DNA of 64,000 nucleotides from Rhodopseudomonas sp. P2A-2r (GTDB lineage Bacteria > Pseudomonadota > Alphaproteobacteria > Rhizobiales > Xanthobacteraceae). The notes below the pieces were generated by a model. It was given only the letters and a program-made list of their open reading frames with translations, ran no database searches and was not told where the DNA came from. Made by a program: the position numbers and the translations under genes. Below, in pieces: positions 25,813 to 35,949 of this stretch; the stretch's first letter is position 1; each line of letters begins with the position of its first letter. The stretch is from contig NZ_CP110389.1 in NCBI RefSeq assembly GCF_026015985.1, positions 5,674,001-5,738,000 on the forward strand. Reading direction: 5' to 3'.

Positions 25813-27450
25813 CTACTGGGCAGTTGCGTCGCCCGGCGCGGTCTCGAGCCGGAACGCGGCGGCGAACAGCGCGCGGGTGTAGTCGGTCTTCGGATGCTTG
25901 AACAAATCCGCGGCCTCGCCCTCCTCCACCACCTTGCCGTGACGCATCACGATCAGATGGCTCGCGAGGGAGGCCACCACGCGAAGATCGTGCGAGATGA
26001 ACATGTAAGTGAGGTCGCGCTTGCGCTGCAGCTCGCGCAAGAGATCGACCATCTGCGCCTGGAACAGCATGTCGAGCGCGCTGGTCGGCTCGTCCAGCAC
26101 CACGAAGCTCGGCTCCAGCACCGCGGCGCGGGCGATCGAGATGCGCTGGCGCTGGCCGCCGGAGAATTCGTGCGGATAGCGAAACCGGGTCGCCGGATCG
26201 AGCCCGACATCCTGCAGCGCCCGGATCACCCGTGCCTCGCGGTCTTCCTCCGACAGGCCGGGCTGATGCACAGTGAGGCCCTCGGCGACGATATCGCCCA
26301 CCGACATGCGCGGGCTGAGGGCACCGAACGGATCCTGGAACACGATCTGCATGTCCCGGCGGATCGGCCGCATGTCTTTGAACTGCAGGCCCTGGATATT
26401 CCTGCTGAGAAACACGATCGGCCCGTCGGACGAGATCAGCCGCAGCAGCGCCAGGCCGAGCGTGGTCTTGCCGGAACCGGATTCGCCGACCACGCCGAGC
26501 GTCTCGCCCTTGCGCACGGAAATGCTGACGCCGTCCACCGCCTTGATGTGGCCCACCGTCTTGCGCAGCAGCCCGCGCTTGATGGGAAACCAGACCTTGA
26601 GATCGTCGGTCGACATCACCACCGGCTGGTCCGGTCGCGGCGGCGCCGGATCCGGCTTCGGCTCGGCGGCCAGCAGCGCCCGCGTATAGGGATGCTTCGG
26701 CGCAGTGAAGACCTCCTCGACCGGCCCCTGCTCGACGATCTTGCCGCTCTTCATCACACAGACCACGTCGGCGATACGACGGACAATGCCGAGGTCATGA
26801 GTGATGAACAGCAGGCTCATGCCGAGCCGCGCGCGAATGTCGGCGAGCAATGCCAGGATCTGCGCCTGCACGGTGACGTCGAGCGCGGTGGTCGGCTCGT
26901 CGGCGATCAGCAGGTCCGGCTCGTTGGCCAGCGCCATGGCGATCATCACCCGCTGGCGCTGGCCGCCAGACAATTGATGCGGATAGCTGGCCAGCCTGGT
27001 TTCGGGTTCGGGAATGCCGACCTGGGTCAACAGTTCGAGAATCCGCGCCCTCGCCTTGGCACCGCGCATGCCGCTATGCAACTGCAGGATCTCGCCGATC
27101 TGCGACTCGATCGTGTGCAGCGGATTGAGCGACGTCATCGGCTCCTGGAAGATGATCGAGATGTCATTGCCGCGAATGCCTCGGATCTCGTTCTCGGACA
27201 TGCCGAGCAACTCCTGGCCCTTGAAGCGGATATGGCCCGAGGGATGCGACGCGGTCGGGTACGGCAGCAGCCGCAGGATCGACAATGCGCTGACCGACTT
27301 GCCCGAGCCGGACTCGCCAACCAGCGCCACGCATTCGCCGCGCCGGATCTGGAACGAGACATGATCGACGGCGACCGACGTGCCGCTCGGCTGGTGAAAC
27401 GCCACCGAGAGATCGCGAACATCGAGCAAGGGCTGGTTGATGGCATCCAT
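25813..27450 (-). CDS. yejF: peptide ABC transporter ATPase with two nucleotide-binding domains (YejF type)
   Basis: 545 residues containing two fused ABC domains. The first has Walker [14 protein letters not shown], signature [15 protein letters not shown] and Walker [13 protein letters not shown]; the second has [27 protein letters not shown] and [13 protein letters not shown] use the ATG at 27450 ([16 protein letters not shown]); its A is the last base of the toxin stop TAA, so it is coupled to the toxin gene. It energises the YejB/YejE permease for oligopeptide or microcin-C-type import. Confidence 0.92.
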   Translation of the reverse strand: MDAINQPLLDVRDLSVAFHQPSGTSVAVDHVSFQIRRGECVALVGESGSGKSVSALSILRLLPYPTASHPSGHIRFKGQELLGMSENEIRGIRGNDISIIFQEPMTSLNPLHTIESQIGEILQLHSGMRGAKARARILELLTQVGIPEPETRLASYPHQLSGGQRQRVMIAMALANEPDLLIADEPTTALDVTVQAQILALLADIRARLGMSLLFITHDLGIVRRIADVVCVMKSGKIVEQGPVEEVFTAPKHPYTRALLAAEPKPDPAPPRPDQPVVMSTDDLKVWFPIKRGLLRKTVGHIKAVDGVSISVRKGETLGVVGESGSGKTTLGLALLRLISSDGPIVFLSRNIQGLQFKDMRPIRRDMQIVFQDPFGALSPRMSVGDIVAEGLTVHQPGLSEEDREARVIRALQDVGLDPATRFRYPHEFSGGQRQRISIARAAVLEPSFVVLDEPTSALDMLFQAQMVDLLRELQRKRDLTYMFISHDLRVVASLASHLIVMRHGKVVEEGEAADLFKHPKTDYTRALFAAAFRLETAPGDATAQ

Positions 27451-27890
27451 TACATAATCTCGGAAAGTTTGAGCCATTTCGGCTGATCCGCCAAAGCACG
27501 TCCCAACCGCTCGTCTTGTGTCAGAAAATAATCGCGACTCGCAAGCTGCGCCGTAGCGACATGTATCGCATCAAAGAGCTTGAGACCTTTGTTGCCTCGC
27601 AACTGGGCCGCGAGCAGCAAAACTTCCCGGCTCACACCGGCCATCGAGAAGCCGGCTCCCGACGACAGCAGGCGCTGGTACTGTTCGATGTGCGCTGCAT
27701 TTCGATCCGCAAACGGCTTGGCCAAGACTTCGGCCAAGACAAGTTCGGAGGCAACGGCGCGAACCCTGCCTTCTTCAATCGCCGCCAGCAATCCCTCTGC
27801 AACCTCAGCCCACTGATGCGACTTCTGAACGGCATAGATGAAGATGTTCGAATCGAGATAGAGCACCGAGCCAGACAACGCGGGCTTCAT
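27450..27890 (-). CDS. PIN-domain ribonuclease toxin (VapC-like)
   Basis: 146 residues with the spaced acidic residues of PIN nucleases: LYLDSNIFIYAV (Asp near 14), SELVLAEVLAKP (Glu), KLFDAIHVATA (Asp near 106) and FLTQDERL (Asp). PIN toxins cut RNA, often tRNA or rRNA, when not held by their antitoxin. It starts on the last base of the antitoxin stop (TGATG), the usual toxin-antitoxin arrangement. Its own stop overlaps the yejF start (TAATG), so it sits inside the transporter operon. Confidence 0.87.
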   Translation of the reverse strand: MKPALSGSVLYLDSNIFIYAVQKSHQWAEVAEGLLAAIEEGRVRAVASELVLAEVLAKPFADRNAAHIEQYQRLLSSGAGFSMAGVSREVLLLAAQLRGNKGLKLFDAIHVATAQLASRDYFLTQDERLGRALADQPKWLKLSEIM

Positions 27891-28105
27891 CAGCCCTCAT
27901 CTCGCATCTGGCGGATATAATCGATAACGGCATCGTCGCTTTCGTAAATGCTATCGAGTGATCCCACGAAAGAGGTGAGCGGGACGCGCGGTCGCGACAG
28001 ATCCTTCAGCCGGAACTCGATTTCGACGGAACCGTGCGCCAGCAAACCTTCACGCAGGTCGGCAGGAAGCTGATCGACAGGGTAACTTGGCACGATCTTG
28101 TTCAT
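27890..28105 (-). CDS. probable antitoxin partner of the PIN toxin
   Basis: 71 residues from the ATG at 28105 (MNKIVPSYPVDQLPADLREG); an in-frame start at 28129 would add eight residues. It is acidic overall with a C-terminal EYESDD-like tail (LDSIYESDDAVIDYIRQMRD), as expected for a short type II antitoxin. I do not recognise the DNA-binding family. The call rests mainly on its size, its place directly upstream of the PIN toxin and the one-base stop/start overlap. A 36-base gap separates it from yejE. Confidence 0.65.
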   Translation of the reverse strand: MNKIVPSYPVDQLPADLREGLLAHGSVEIEFRLKDLSRPRVPLTSFVGSLDSIYESDDAVIDYIRQMRDEG

Positions 28106-28141
28106 GCTCCACTCCTTCCCTCGTCCCAACCTACCACAACC

Positions 28142-29320
28142 TCACCGGAACGTCTTGCGCGGATCGAACGCGTCGCGGACGCCTTCGCCGATGAAGATCA
28201 GCAGCGACAGCATGATGGCGACCGCAAAGAAGCCCGTAAATCCAAGCCACGGCGCCTGCACGTTGGCCTTGCCCTGCGACAGCAGCTCGCCGAGCGACGG
28301 CGAGCCGGGCGGCAGGCCGAAGCCGAGGAAGTCCAGCGCGGTCAGCGTCATCACCGAGGATGATACGATGAACGGCAGGAAGGTCATGGTCGCCACCATG
28401 GCGTTGGGCAACAGATGCCGGACCATGATCTTGGCATTGGACACGCCGAGCGCGCGCGCAGCCATGATGTATTCGAAGTTGCGGCCGCGCAAAAATTCGG
28501 CACGGACGAGGCCGACCAGCGACACCCAGGAGAACAGCAGGAGAATGCCGAGCAGCACGAAGAAGCCGGGCACCAGCACCGAGGACAGGATCAGCAACAG
28601 GTACAGCGACGGAATCGCGCTCCAGATCTCGATGAAGCGCTGGAAAAGCAGGTCCACCCAGCCGCCGAAATAGCCTTGCACGCCGCCGGCGGCGATGCCG
28701 ATGACCGATGATACGATGGTGAGCGCAAGGCCGAACAGCACCGAGATGCGGAAGCCGTAGATCAGCCGCGCCACCACGTCGCGGCCCTGATCGTCGGTGC
28801 CGAGCCAGTTGTATTCGAGGTCGCGGCAGCTCTTGAGCCCCTTCTTCTCCACCACCGGCCTGCATTCGGCCTCGGTCAGCATCCAGGTCGGCTTCGACGG
28901 CGCCGGCGTCGGCAGATCGAGATTGTGGGTGTCGTAGGAATAGCGGATCAGCGGCCAGACAATGGTGCCGTTCTTCTCGGCGATCAGCTTCTGCAGATAG
29001 GGATCGCGGTAGTCCGCCGCGGTCTCGAAGTCGCCGCCGAAGGTAGTCTCCGAATAGCTGACGAAGGCCGGGAAATACATCTTGCCGTCGAACTTGATGA
29101 AGAACGGCCGGTCGTTGGCGATCACTTCGGCGAACAGCGAGACGAAGAACAGGAACAGGAAGATCCACAGCGACCAGTAGCCGCGGCGGTTCGATTTGAA
29201 ATTCAGCCAGCGGCGCTGGTTGAGCGGCGAGACGCGGAACGGGTGGCGCGACGGCGGCACGGCTTCGCCGAGCGGCGTTGTCGTTGACGTCTCCACGGGC
29301 GGGGGCGCGATCACACTCAT
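28142..29320 (-). CDS. yejE: peptide ABC transporter permease YejE
   Basis: 392 residues from the ATG at 29320, whose first base is shared with the yejB stop. A proline-rich N-terminus leads to the first membrane segment (SLWIFLFLFFVSLFAEVI), a long periplasmic loop typical of YejE (about 65-185, ending LGTDDQGRDVVARLIYG), then five membrane segments with the ABC-permease coupling loop (RAEFLRGRNFEYIMAARALG). It pairs with YejB as the channel for oligopeptides. Confidence 0.92.
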   Translation of the reverse strand: MSVIAPPPVETSTTTPLGEAVPPSRHPFRVSPLNQRRWLNFKSNRRGYWSLWIFLFLFFVSLFAEVIANDRPFFIKFDGKMYFPAFVSYSETTFGGDFETAADYRDPYLQKLIAEKNGTIVWPLIRYSYDTHNLDLPTPAPSKPTWMLTEAECRPVVEKKGLKSCRDLEYNWLGTDDQGRDVVARLIYGFRISVLFGLALTIVSSVIGIAAGGVQGYFGGWVDLLFQRFIEIWSAIPSLYLLLILSSVLVPGFFVLLGILLLFSWVSLVGLVRAEFLRGRNFEYIMAARALGVSNAKIMVRHLLPNAMVATMTFLPFIVSSSVMTLTALDFLGFGLPPGSPSLGELLSQGKANVQAPWLGFTGFFAVAIMLSLLIFIGEGVRDAFDPRKTFR

Positions 29321-30429
29321 CAGACGTCCCGCGCTTCGAAGTCGATCCGCGGATCGATCCACATGTAAGCAAGGTCGGAGATCAGATTGACCACCAGGCC
29401 GACCAGCGAAAAGATGAACAGCGTGCCGAACACCACCGGATAATCGCGGTTGAGCACGCTTTCGAAGCCGAGCAGGCCGAGGCCGTCGAGCGAGAAGATA
29501 GTCTCGATCAGCAGAGAACCGGAGAAGAAGGCGTGGATGAAGGCTCCGGGAAAACCGGCAATGACGATCAGCATCGCGTTGCGGAAGATGTGGTTATATA
29601 GCACCTGCCGTTCGTTGCAGCCCTTGGCGCGTGCCGTCATCACATACTGCTTGCGAATCTCGTCGAGGAACGAGTTCTTGGTCAGCAAGGTCATGGTGGC
29701 GAAGGCGCCGAGCACCATGGAGATCAGCGGCAGCGTGATGTGCCAGAAGTAGTCGACGATCTTCCAGTACCACGGGAACTGGTCCCAGCCATCGGAGGTC
29801 AGCCCGCGCAGCGGGAAGATGCTCCAGAACGATCCGCCGGAGAACAGGATGATCAGCAGGATGGCAAACAAGAAGCCGGGGATCGCGAAGCCGACGATGA
29901 TCACCGCCGAGGTCCAGGTGTCGAACTTGGAGCCGTCCTTGACCGCCTTGCGGATGCCCAGTGGAATCGAGATCAGATAAGTCAGCAGCATCATCCAGAT
30001 GCCCAGCGACATCGACACCGGCAGCTTCTCCTTGATCAGCTGCAGCACGCTGACGTCGCGGAAATAGCTCTTGCCGAAATCGAAACGGGCGTAATTCCAC
30101 AGCATCAGTGCAAAACGCTCCGGCGCCGGCTTGTCGAAGCCGAACTGCTTTTCCAGGCTCTTCACAAAAGCCGGATCGAGCCCCTGAGCGCCGCGGTACT
30201 TCGAATTGACCGCATCGCCGGCCGCGCCGGGCTGGCTGCGCGAACCGAAATCGCCGCCGGAGGAGCCGGAGACGCGCGACGACGCGCCAGTGTCTGCGCC
30301 GGAGAGCTGGGCGATCACCCGCTCCACCGGACCGCCGGGCGCGAACTGCACCACCACGAAGGACACGAACAGGATGCCCAACAGCGTCGGAAACATCAGC
30401 AGGATACGGCGGGCGATATAGGCGCTCAT
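29320..30429 (-). CDS. yejB: peptide ABC transporter permease YejB
   Basis: 369 residues. The N-terminus MSAYIARRILLMFPTLLGIL is the DppB/YejB start. A periplasmic loop of about 100 residues rich in Gly/Ser (SGSSGGDFGSRSQPG) is followed by the permease core and coupling loop (YVMTARAKGCNERQVLYNHI). The start follows the preceding binding-protein stop directly, and the stop overlaps yejE. It forms the inner-membrane channel with YejE. Confidence 0.93.
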   Translation of the reverse strand: MSAYIARRILLMFPTLLGILFVSFVVVQFAPGGPVERVIAQLSGADTGASSRVSGSSGGDFGSRSQPGAAGDAVNSKYRGAQGLDPAFVKSLEKQFGFDKPAPERFALMLWNYARFDFGKSYFRDVSVLQLIKEKLPVSMSLGIWMMLLTYLISIPLGIRKAVKDGSKFDTWTSAVIIVGFAIPGFLFAILLIILFSGGSFWSIFPLRGLTSDGWDQFPWYWKIVDYFWHITLPLISMVLGAFATMTLLTKNSFLDEIRKQYVMTARAKGCNERQVLYNHIFRNAMLIVIAGFPGAFIHAFFSGSLLIETIFSLDGLGLLGFESVLNRDYPVVFGTLFIFSLVGLVVNLISDLAYMWIDPRIDFEARDV

Positions 30430-32334
30430 CTATTTGGCCTGCTCGGGCTGGGTCGCGGCGGCGGCATTGGCCGCCTTGTTGGGATCGGACCACCAGAATT
30501 CGATGGCGCCGACGCCCCCGAAATAGCGCGGCGGCGCCGCGGGATGGCTGAAGATATCCCAATAGGCCACCGGATGGCTGGTGCGATACCACTGCGGCAC
30601 CCAGTAGCGTCCGGCGCGAAAGACGCGATCGAACGCCCGGCAGGCGATGGTGAGCTCAGTGCGGTCATCGGCCGCCAGGATCTTGTCGATCAACGCGTCG
30701 ATCGCCGGATTCTGGATGCCGGAGAGATTGTACGAGCCCTTCGTCTTCGCCGCCTGCGAGGAAAAGAACGGCCGCATGCTGTCGCCCGGCGTGGCCGACA
30801 TGCTGAACCGCTCGATCGTCATGTCGAAATCGAAGTCCTCGACGCGGGCGCGATACTGCACGGGATCGACGATGCGCAGCGACGCTTCGATGCCAAGTGT
30901 TCCCAGATTCTTGATGTAGGGCGCGTGGTGGGCCTGCAACGACGGCTCGTCGGCGAGAAACTCGATGCGAAATACCTCGCCGTTGGGCAGCACGCGCTTG
31001 CCGTCCTTGATGGGCATGCCTGCTTCCTGCAACAACGCCCCTGCCTTGCGCAGCAGGCTGCGATCCTGGCCCGATCCATCGGTCACCGGCGGGATATAGG
31101 GCGCGCCGAACACCTCATCGGGCACCTGCCCGCGAAACGGCTCCAGCAGCTTCAACTCGTCCGGCGACGGCGGGCCCTTGGCCATCAGATCGGAGTTCTG
31201 GAACGGCGAATGCGTGCGTTCGTAGGCACCATACATGATGGTCTTGTTGGTCCATTCGAAGTCGAAGGCGTTGGTCAACGCCTCGCGCATGCGCGGATCC
31301 CTGAATTTGTCGCGGCGGGTGTTGATGAACCAGCCCTGCGCGCCGGACGGCGTCTCGTCCGGCAGCGTCTCGCGGCGAATGCGACCATCGCGGACGGCGG
31401 GAAAGTCGTAGGCCGTGGCCCACAGCCGCGCCGTGAACTCTTCGCGGAAGAGATAGTTCTTTGCGGAAAAGCCCTGCAGCGCGGCCTCGCGATCGCGGTA
31501 GAATTCGTAACGCACCCGATCGAAATTGTAGGATCCGCGACTGACCGGAAGGTCCGCTCCCCACCAGTCCCTGACACGCTCGAATTCGATCGAACGACCG
31601 ATCTCCGCGCGACCTACCTTGTAGGGGCCGCTGCCGAGCGGCACATCCATGGTCGATTCATCGAATGGCCTGGTCGCGTAATAGGCGCTGGAGAAGATCG
31701 GCAGCCCCGCAACGAACAGCGGCACATCGCGACCGCGCTTGTCGGCGAAGGTCACGACCAGCGTTGCATCGTCAGTCGCGGTGGCACCGGTCATGTCGCG
31801 CAATTGCTGGACGATGAGCGGATGGCCCTTGGCCTTCAGCGTGGTCAATGAGAACGCCGCATCATGGGCGGTGAGCCGGCTACCGTCGTGAAAGCGCGCC
31901 TCCGGCCGCAGCGTGAAACGATAGGTCAGCTTGTCTGCCGAGACCTGCACGGCGCTGGCGACAAGGCCGTACATGGCATCCGGCTCGTCGCCGGCACGCA
32001 CCATCAAGGGCGCGAAGGTCAGGCCCATGCCCTGTGCGCCGTCACCCTTCAGGATATAGGCGTTCAGCGAATTGAAGGTCTGATACGACTGGTTGAACGC
32101 GCGTACCGACGGAACGGTGGAGAATATCCCGCCCTTCGGCGCGGTCAGGTTCACATACTCAAAATTCTTGAAGTCGGCGGGATATTTGAGATCACCGAAA
32201 ATCGACAGCCCGTGCGACGACGCCGCACCGCCGCCCGTCTGCGCCGACGCGACGCCCGCAAAACGCGCCGATGCCAGCGCGCCGACTCCGAGGCCGAACA
32301 CATCGCGACGGTTGAAACCCATCATCGGCGTCAA
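30430..32334 (-). CDS. extracellular solute-binding protein family 5 (peptide), second of tandem pair
   Basis: 634 residues. The N-terminus NRRDVFGLGVGALASARFAG with AQTG cleavage resembles a Tat signal. The mature part is a DppA/OppA/YejA-type binding protein (LSIFGDLKYPADFKNFEYVN to AIEFWWSDPNKAANAAA). It binds oligopeptides or related compounds in the periplasm for YejB/E/F. It overlaps the upstream binding-protein gene by four bases (ATGA). The two proteins share the same opening pattern (GDLKYPADF / GEIKYPADF), pointing to an old tandem duplication. Confidence 0.92.
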   Translation of the reverse strand: MTPMMGFNRRDVFGLGVGALASARFAGVASAQTGGGAASSHGLSIFGDLKYPADFKNFEYVNLTAPKGGIFSTVPSVRAFNQSYQTFNSLNAYILKGDGAQGMGLTFAPLMVRAGDEPDAMYGLVASAVQVSADKLTYRFTLRPEARFHDGSRLTAHDAAFSLTTLKAKGHPLIVQQLRDMTGATATDDATLVVTFADKRGRDVPLFVAGLPIFSSAYYATRPFDESTMDVPLGSGPYKVGRAEIGRSIEFERVRDWWGADLPVSRGSYNFDRVRYEFYRDREAALQGFSAKNYLFREEFTARLWATAYDFPAVRDGRIRRETLPDETPSGAQGWFINTRRDKFRDPRMREALTNAFDFEWTNKTIMYGAYERTHSPFQNSDLMAKGPPSPDELKLLEPFRGQVPDEVFGAPYIPPVTDGSGQDRSLLRKAGALLQEAGMPIKDGKRVLPNGEVFRIEFLADEPSLQAHHAPYIKNLGTLGIEASLRIVDPVQYRARVEDFDFDMTIERFSMSATPGDSMRPFFSSQAAKTKGSYNLSGIQNPAIDALIDKILAADDRTELTIACRAFDRVFRAGRYWVPQWYRTSHPVAYWDIFSHPAAPPRYFGGVGAIEFWWSDPNKAANAAAATQPEQAK

Positions 32335-34229
32335 GAGCGTTTACCCAGCCTGGCGGCCTTGTCGGCGTCGTACCACCACAGCGTCGGCAGGCCGGACACG
32401 CCGAACTCCGGCAGCGGCTCGGCGTGGCTGAAGCGATCCCAGCGCGCATAGCGGATGAAGCCATAGGTGAACTGCGGCACTACGTAGAAATTCCACAGGA
32501 GCACGCGATCGAGCGCCTTGGTGGCCGCCACCAGCGACGGGCGATCCACGGCATAGATGATCTTCTCGATCAGCGCGTCGATCGCCGGATTCTTGATGCC
32601 GACCGTGTTGTTGGAGCCCGGCTGATCGGCGCTCTGCGAGCCCCAGTAATCGCGCTGCTCGTTGCCCGGCGACAGCGACTGCGCCCACAGGTCGGTGATC
32701 ATGTCGTAGTCGAACGCGCGAATGCGATTCTGATACTGCGCGTCGTCGACGGTGCGGATCGCGACGGTAACGCCGAGACGTTCCAGCGATGGCTTGTAGA
32801 ACAGGGCCAGGCGTTCCGACGCGGGATCGCGCACCAGGATCTCGACGCTCACCGGCTTGCCGGCGGGGTCGACGAGTTTGCGCTCGCGCACCTCGAAGCC
32901 GGCTTCCTTCAGCAGCTTTGAGGCCTCGCGCAGATTGCTGCGCACCGCCTCGGGATTGCCACCCACCGGATTGGCGTAGGGCGTGGTGAACACTTCCGCC
33001 GGCACCTTGTCGCGCAAGGTTTCGAGCAGCGCCAGTTCGGCGCCTTCCGGAAGTCCGGACGACGCAAGCTTGGTGCCTTCGAAGTAGCTGTTGATGCGCT
33101 TGTACTGGCCGTAGAACAGCTGCTTGTTCATCTCCTCGAAATCGAACGCATAGTTGAAGGCGCGGCGCACGCGGGCGTCCTTGAAGGTGTCGCGTCGCAG
33201 GTTGAGCACGAAGCCCTGCATCCGGCCGGAATTGCGGACCGGAAACTCCTCTTTCACCACGCGCTTCTCCGCGACCGCGGGAAAGTCGTATTGCGTCGCC
33301 CACTGCTTGGCGGAATTCTCCGCGATCCAGTCGGCCTGATCGGCCTTGAAGGCTTCCAGCGCCACCGTGTTGTCGCGGAAGAATTCGAAGCGAAGCTCGT
33401 CGAGATTGTGCTGGCCGATGCGCACCGGCAGCTTCGCGCCCCAGTAGTCCTTGACTCGCTCCATGGTCACCGAGCGACCGGGCGTGAATTCCTTGATGCG
33501 GTAGGGGCCGGAGCCGAGCGGCTTTTCCAGCGTTGTCTGCGAGACGTCGCGCTTGCGGCCTTCGCTGTCGCTGCCCTCCCACCAGTGCTTCGGCAGCACC
33601 ATCAACTGGCCGACGATCAGCGGCAGTTCGCGGTTGCCCGGCGCATCGAAGCTGAACTTGATGTCGCGGTCGCCAACCTTCTCGACCTTGCCGACATGAC
33701 GATAATAGCCGGCGTAGCGCGGGCTGTATTTCTTCAGCACCTCCATGGAGAAGATCACGTCTTCCGGCGTTACCGGCCTGCCGTCATGCCACTTGGCTTC
33801 CTTGCGCAGGCGATACGTCACCCAGGAGAAATCGCCGGGATGCTGCGACGCTTCGGCGAGCAAGCCATATTCGGTGCTGATCTCGTCCAGCGACTCGGTC
33901 GACAGCGTCTCATAGAGGTACTGGACAGCGGGTGCGATCGACCCTTTCACGCCGGCCACCACGACGTTGAAATTGTCGAAGGTGCCAATCGAGATTTGGC
34001 GCGCCATGCCGCCCTTGGGGGCGTCGGGATTGACGTAAGCGTAGCGCGTGAAGTCGGCGGGGTATTTGATCTCGCCGAACAGCGACAGCGCGTGCTGCCA
34101 GGTCGGCTCGCCGGGCGCGGCCTGCGCCAGCGCCGCATCGATCGGGGCAAGGCCGGAGACGCTGCCGAGCGCGGGGGCGAGCGCCGCCAGGGCGCCGCTC
34201 TGGAGAAGCTGTCGTCGGGATAGGGTCAA
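32331..34229 (-). CDS. extracellular solute-binding protein family 5 (peptide), first of tandem pair
   Basis: 632 residues. A TTG start at 34229 is supported by AGGAAG about eight bases upstream. The Tat-type signal is MTLSRRQLLQSGALAALAPA, with AQA near residue 37. The binding protein then reads ALSLFGEIKYPADFTRYAYV to FGVSGLPTLWWYDADKAARL, as in YejA-like proteins. It is the first gene of the operon binding protein - binding protein - yejB - yejE - antitoxin - toxin - yejF - Nudix. Confidence 0.92.
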   Translation of the reverse strand: MTLSRRQLLQSGALAALAPALGSVSGLAPIDAALAQAAPGEPTWQHALSLFGEIKYPADFTRYAYVNPDAPKGGMARQISIGTFDNFNVVVAGVKGSIAPAVQYLYETLSTESLDEISTEYGLLAEASQHPGDFSWVTYRLRKEAKWHDGRPVTPEDVIFSMEVLKKYSPRYAGYYRHVGKVEKVGDRDIKFSFDAPGNRELPLIVGQLMVLPKHWWEGSDSEGRKRDVSQTTLEKPLGSGPYRIKEFTPGRSVTMERVKDYWGAKLPVRIGQHNLDELRFEFFRDNTVALEAFKADQADWIAENSAKQWATQYDFPAVAEKRVVKEEFPVRNSGRMQGFVLNLRRDTFKDARVRRAFNYAFDFEEMNKQLFYGQYKRINSYFEGTKLASSGLPEGAELALLETLRDKVPAEVFTTPYANPVGGNPEAVRSNLREASKLLKEAGFEVRERKLVDPAGKPVSVEILVRDPASERLALFYKPSLERLGVTVAIRTVDDAQYQNRIRAFDYDMITDLWAQSLSPGNEQRDYWGSQSADQPGSNNTVGIKNPAIDALIEKIIYAVDRPSLVAATKALDRVLLWNFYVVPQFTYGFIRYARWDRFSHAEPLPEFGVSGLPTLWWYDADKAARLGKRS

Positions 34230-34386
34230 AGCGCGAACTTCCTGTGCAAATCGAAAACGCGATTAGAGACGCCATATGCGGCGAGGATTCGACCGATTAT
34301 GTCGGTTTTCCCGGAGGATACCACCCCGCCAGTTGAGCACGTTGCGGCCAAACGTCCCGCTTAAGGTTTGGTAATGCCGGAAACGA

Positions 34387-34413
34387 AAACGGCCAGGCAG
34401 AGCCTGGCCGTTT
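34387..34413 (-). terminator. rho-independent terminator of cycM
   Basis: Perfect 12-bp stem AAACGGCCAGGC / GCCTGGCCGTTT with a three-base loop. On the minus strand it is followed by TCGTTTCC. It lies 30 bases after the cycM stop. Confidence 0.85.
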
Positions 34414-34442
34414 CGATCAAACAAGTGATGGGACGGAAACCG

Positions 34443-34991
34443 TTACTTTGCCGCCGTCGGCAGCGGCACCGGGGTATCCGCGAGCGATGCCAGATAGGCG
34501 ATCACGTCGGCGCGCTCGCTGTCTTTCTGGATGCCGGCAAAGCCCATGGCGGTGCCGGGAACGGTACCCTTGGGATTGGCGATGAACTTGTTCAGTTCAT
34601 CGAACGTCCAGGTGCCGCCCTTGGCCTTCATGGCCGCCGAGAAATTGAAGCCATTCTTGCCCTGGCCGACATGCTCGTTGACGGTGCCGTACAGGTTCGG
34701 GCCGACGCGGTTCGGGCCGCCCTTCTCGAAGGTATGGCAGGCCGCGCACTTCTTGGCGGCGGTGGCGCCCTTTTCGACCGAAGCGGTCTGCAGCAGCTTC
34801 TCGATCGGCTCGGACGGGGCGGCAGCCTCCTTGGCGCCAGCGCCGGCCTCTTCCTTCACGGCAATGTCAAAGCCGGGCTTTTCCAGTTTCTTCGGCGCGA
34901 ACACCGCCTGCGCCGTGAAATTGGTCACCAGCAGGATCAGGCACGTGGCCAGCACGGCGCCCATGACTTTATTGAGTTCGAAGGAGTCCAT
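34443..34991 (-). CDS. cycM: membrane-anchored cytochrome c, CycM type
   Basis: 182 residues. An uncleaved N-terminal anchor (VMGAVLATCLILLVTNFTAQ) is followed by an Ala/Glu/Lys-rich linker (about 38-65) and a class I cytochrome c domain with the haem site KKCAACHTF near residue 82 and the distal Met ligand in GTAMGFAG. CycM of Bradyrhizobium passes electrons from the bc1 complex to the aa3 terminal oxidase. The length and layout match. It is a single gene between the peptide-transporter operon and divergent kdsB. Confidence 0.92.
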   Translation of the reverse strand: MDSFELNKVMGAVLATCLILLVTNFTAQAVFAPKKLEKPGFDIAVKEEAGAGAKEAAAPSEPIEKLLQTASVEKGATAAKKCAACHTFEKGGPNRVGPNLYGTVNEHVGQGKNGFNFSAAMKAKGGTWTFDELNKFIANPKGTVPGTAMGFAGIQKDSERADVIAYLASLADTPVPLPTAAK

Positions 34992-35189
34992 TGTCGATCA
35001 GGCCCCACGCCGGGAAAGTCTGTTGAAAGCCGCCAGAGACGGCCACGGAATCGTGTATTCGCACTGCACTGGCAGCCGGTTTGAGATAACGGTTTGCCCC
35101 CGCTCTGGCAACCCGTATAAACGCCCGAACTTTCGACCAATTCCCGCCATTTCATGCGCCTTTCAGCTGGGTCCAGACAGTCCATAACA

Positions 35190-35930
35190 ATGCCCGAGAC
35201 CCACACTTTGGTGCTGATTCCCGCCCGCATGGCCGCCACCCGCCTGCCGGGCAAGCCGCTGCTGGACATTGCCGGCCAGCCGATGATCGTCCACGTGGCA
35301 CGCCAGGCCGCCGCTGCCGGCATCGGCCGGGTGGCGGTCGCCACCGACACCCCGGAGATTGCCGCCGCCGTCACCGCCCACGGCTTCGAGGCGGTGATGA
35401 CCCGTGCGGACCATCCGTCCGGCTCCGACCGGATCTATGAGGCGCTGTGCAAACTGGACCCGGCCGGGGCGGTGCGGACCATCGTCAACGTCCAGGGCGA
35501 CCTGCCGACCATCCCGCCGGGAGACATTGGCGCAGCCGTCCGACTGCTGGACGACGCCAGCGTCGATATCGGGACGCTGGCCGCCGTGATCCGCAAGGAC
35601 GAGGAACACAGCAATCCCAGCGTGGTGAAGCTGATCGGCTCCCAGGTGGATGCAGCACGGCTACGGGCGCTGTATTTCACCCGCGCCACAGCGCCTTACG
35701 GCGACGGACCGCGCTACCATCACATCGGGCTCTATGCCTATCGCCGCGCGGCGCTGGAGCGCTTCGTCCGGCTGCCGCCCTCGCAGCTCGAACTGCGCGA
35801 GAAGCTGGAGCAGTTGCGCGCGCTCGAGACCGGCATGCGGATCGATGCGGCCATTGTCGATTCCGTGCCGCTCGGCGTCGACACGCCGGAGGATCTGGAA
35901 ACCGCACGGCGGATTTTGAAGGTATCGTGA
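35190..35930 (+). CDS. kdsB: 3-deoxy-manno-octulosonate cytidylyltransferase KdsB
   Basis: 246 residues from the ATG at 35190 ([20 protein letters not shown]). It has the nucleotidyltransferase signature [15 protein letters not shown], then [20 protein letters not shown] with the metal-binding Asp, and [17 protein letters not shown]. It activates Kdo as CMP-Kdo for lipid A/LPS core synthesis in the cytoplasm. pheA follows 19 bases later on the same strand. Confidence 0.94.
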   Translation: MPETHTLVLIPARMAATRLPGKPLLDIAGQPMIVHVARQAAAAGIGRVAVATDTPEIAAAVTAHGFEAVMTRADHPSGSDRIYEALCKLDPAGAVRTIVNVQGDLPTIPPGDIGAAVRLLDDASVDIGTLAAVIRKDEEHSNPSVVKLIGSQVDAARLRALYFTRATAPYGDGPRYHHIGLYAYRRAALERFVRLPPSQLELREKLEQLRALETGMRIDAAIVDSVPLGVDTPEDLETARRILKVS

Positions 35931-35949
35931 GACTCCGAACCCATACGAA

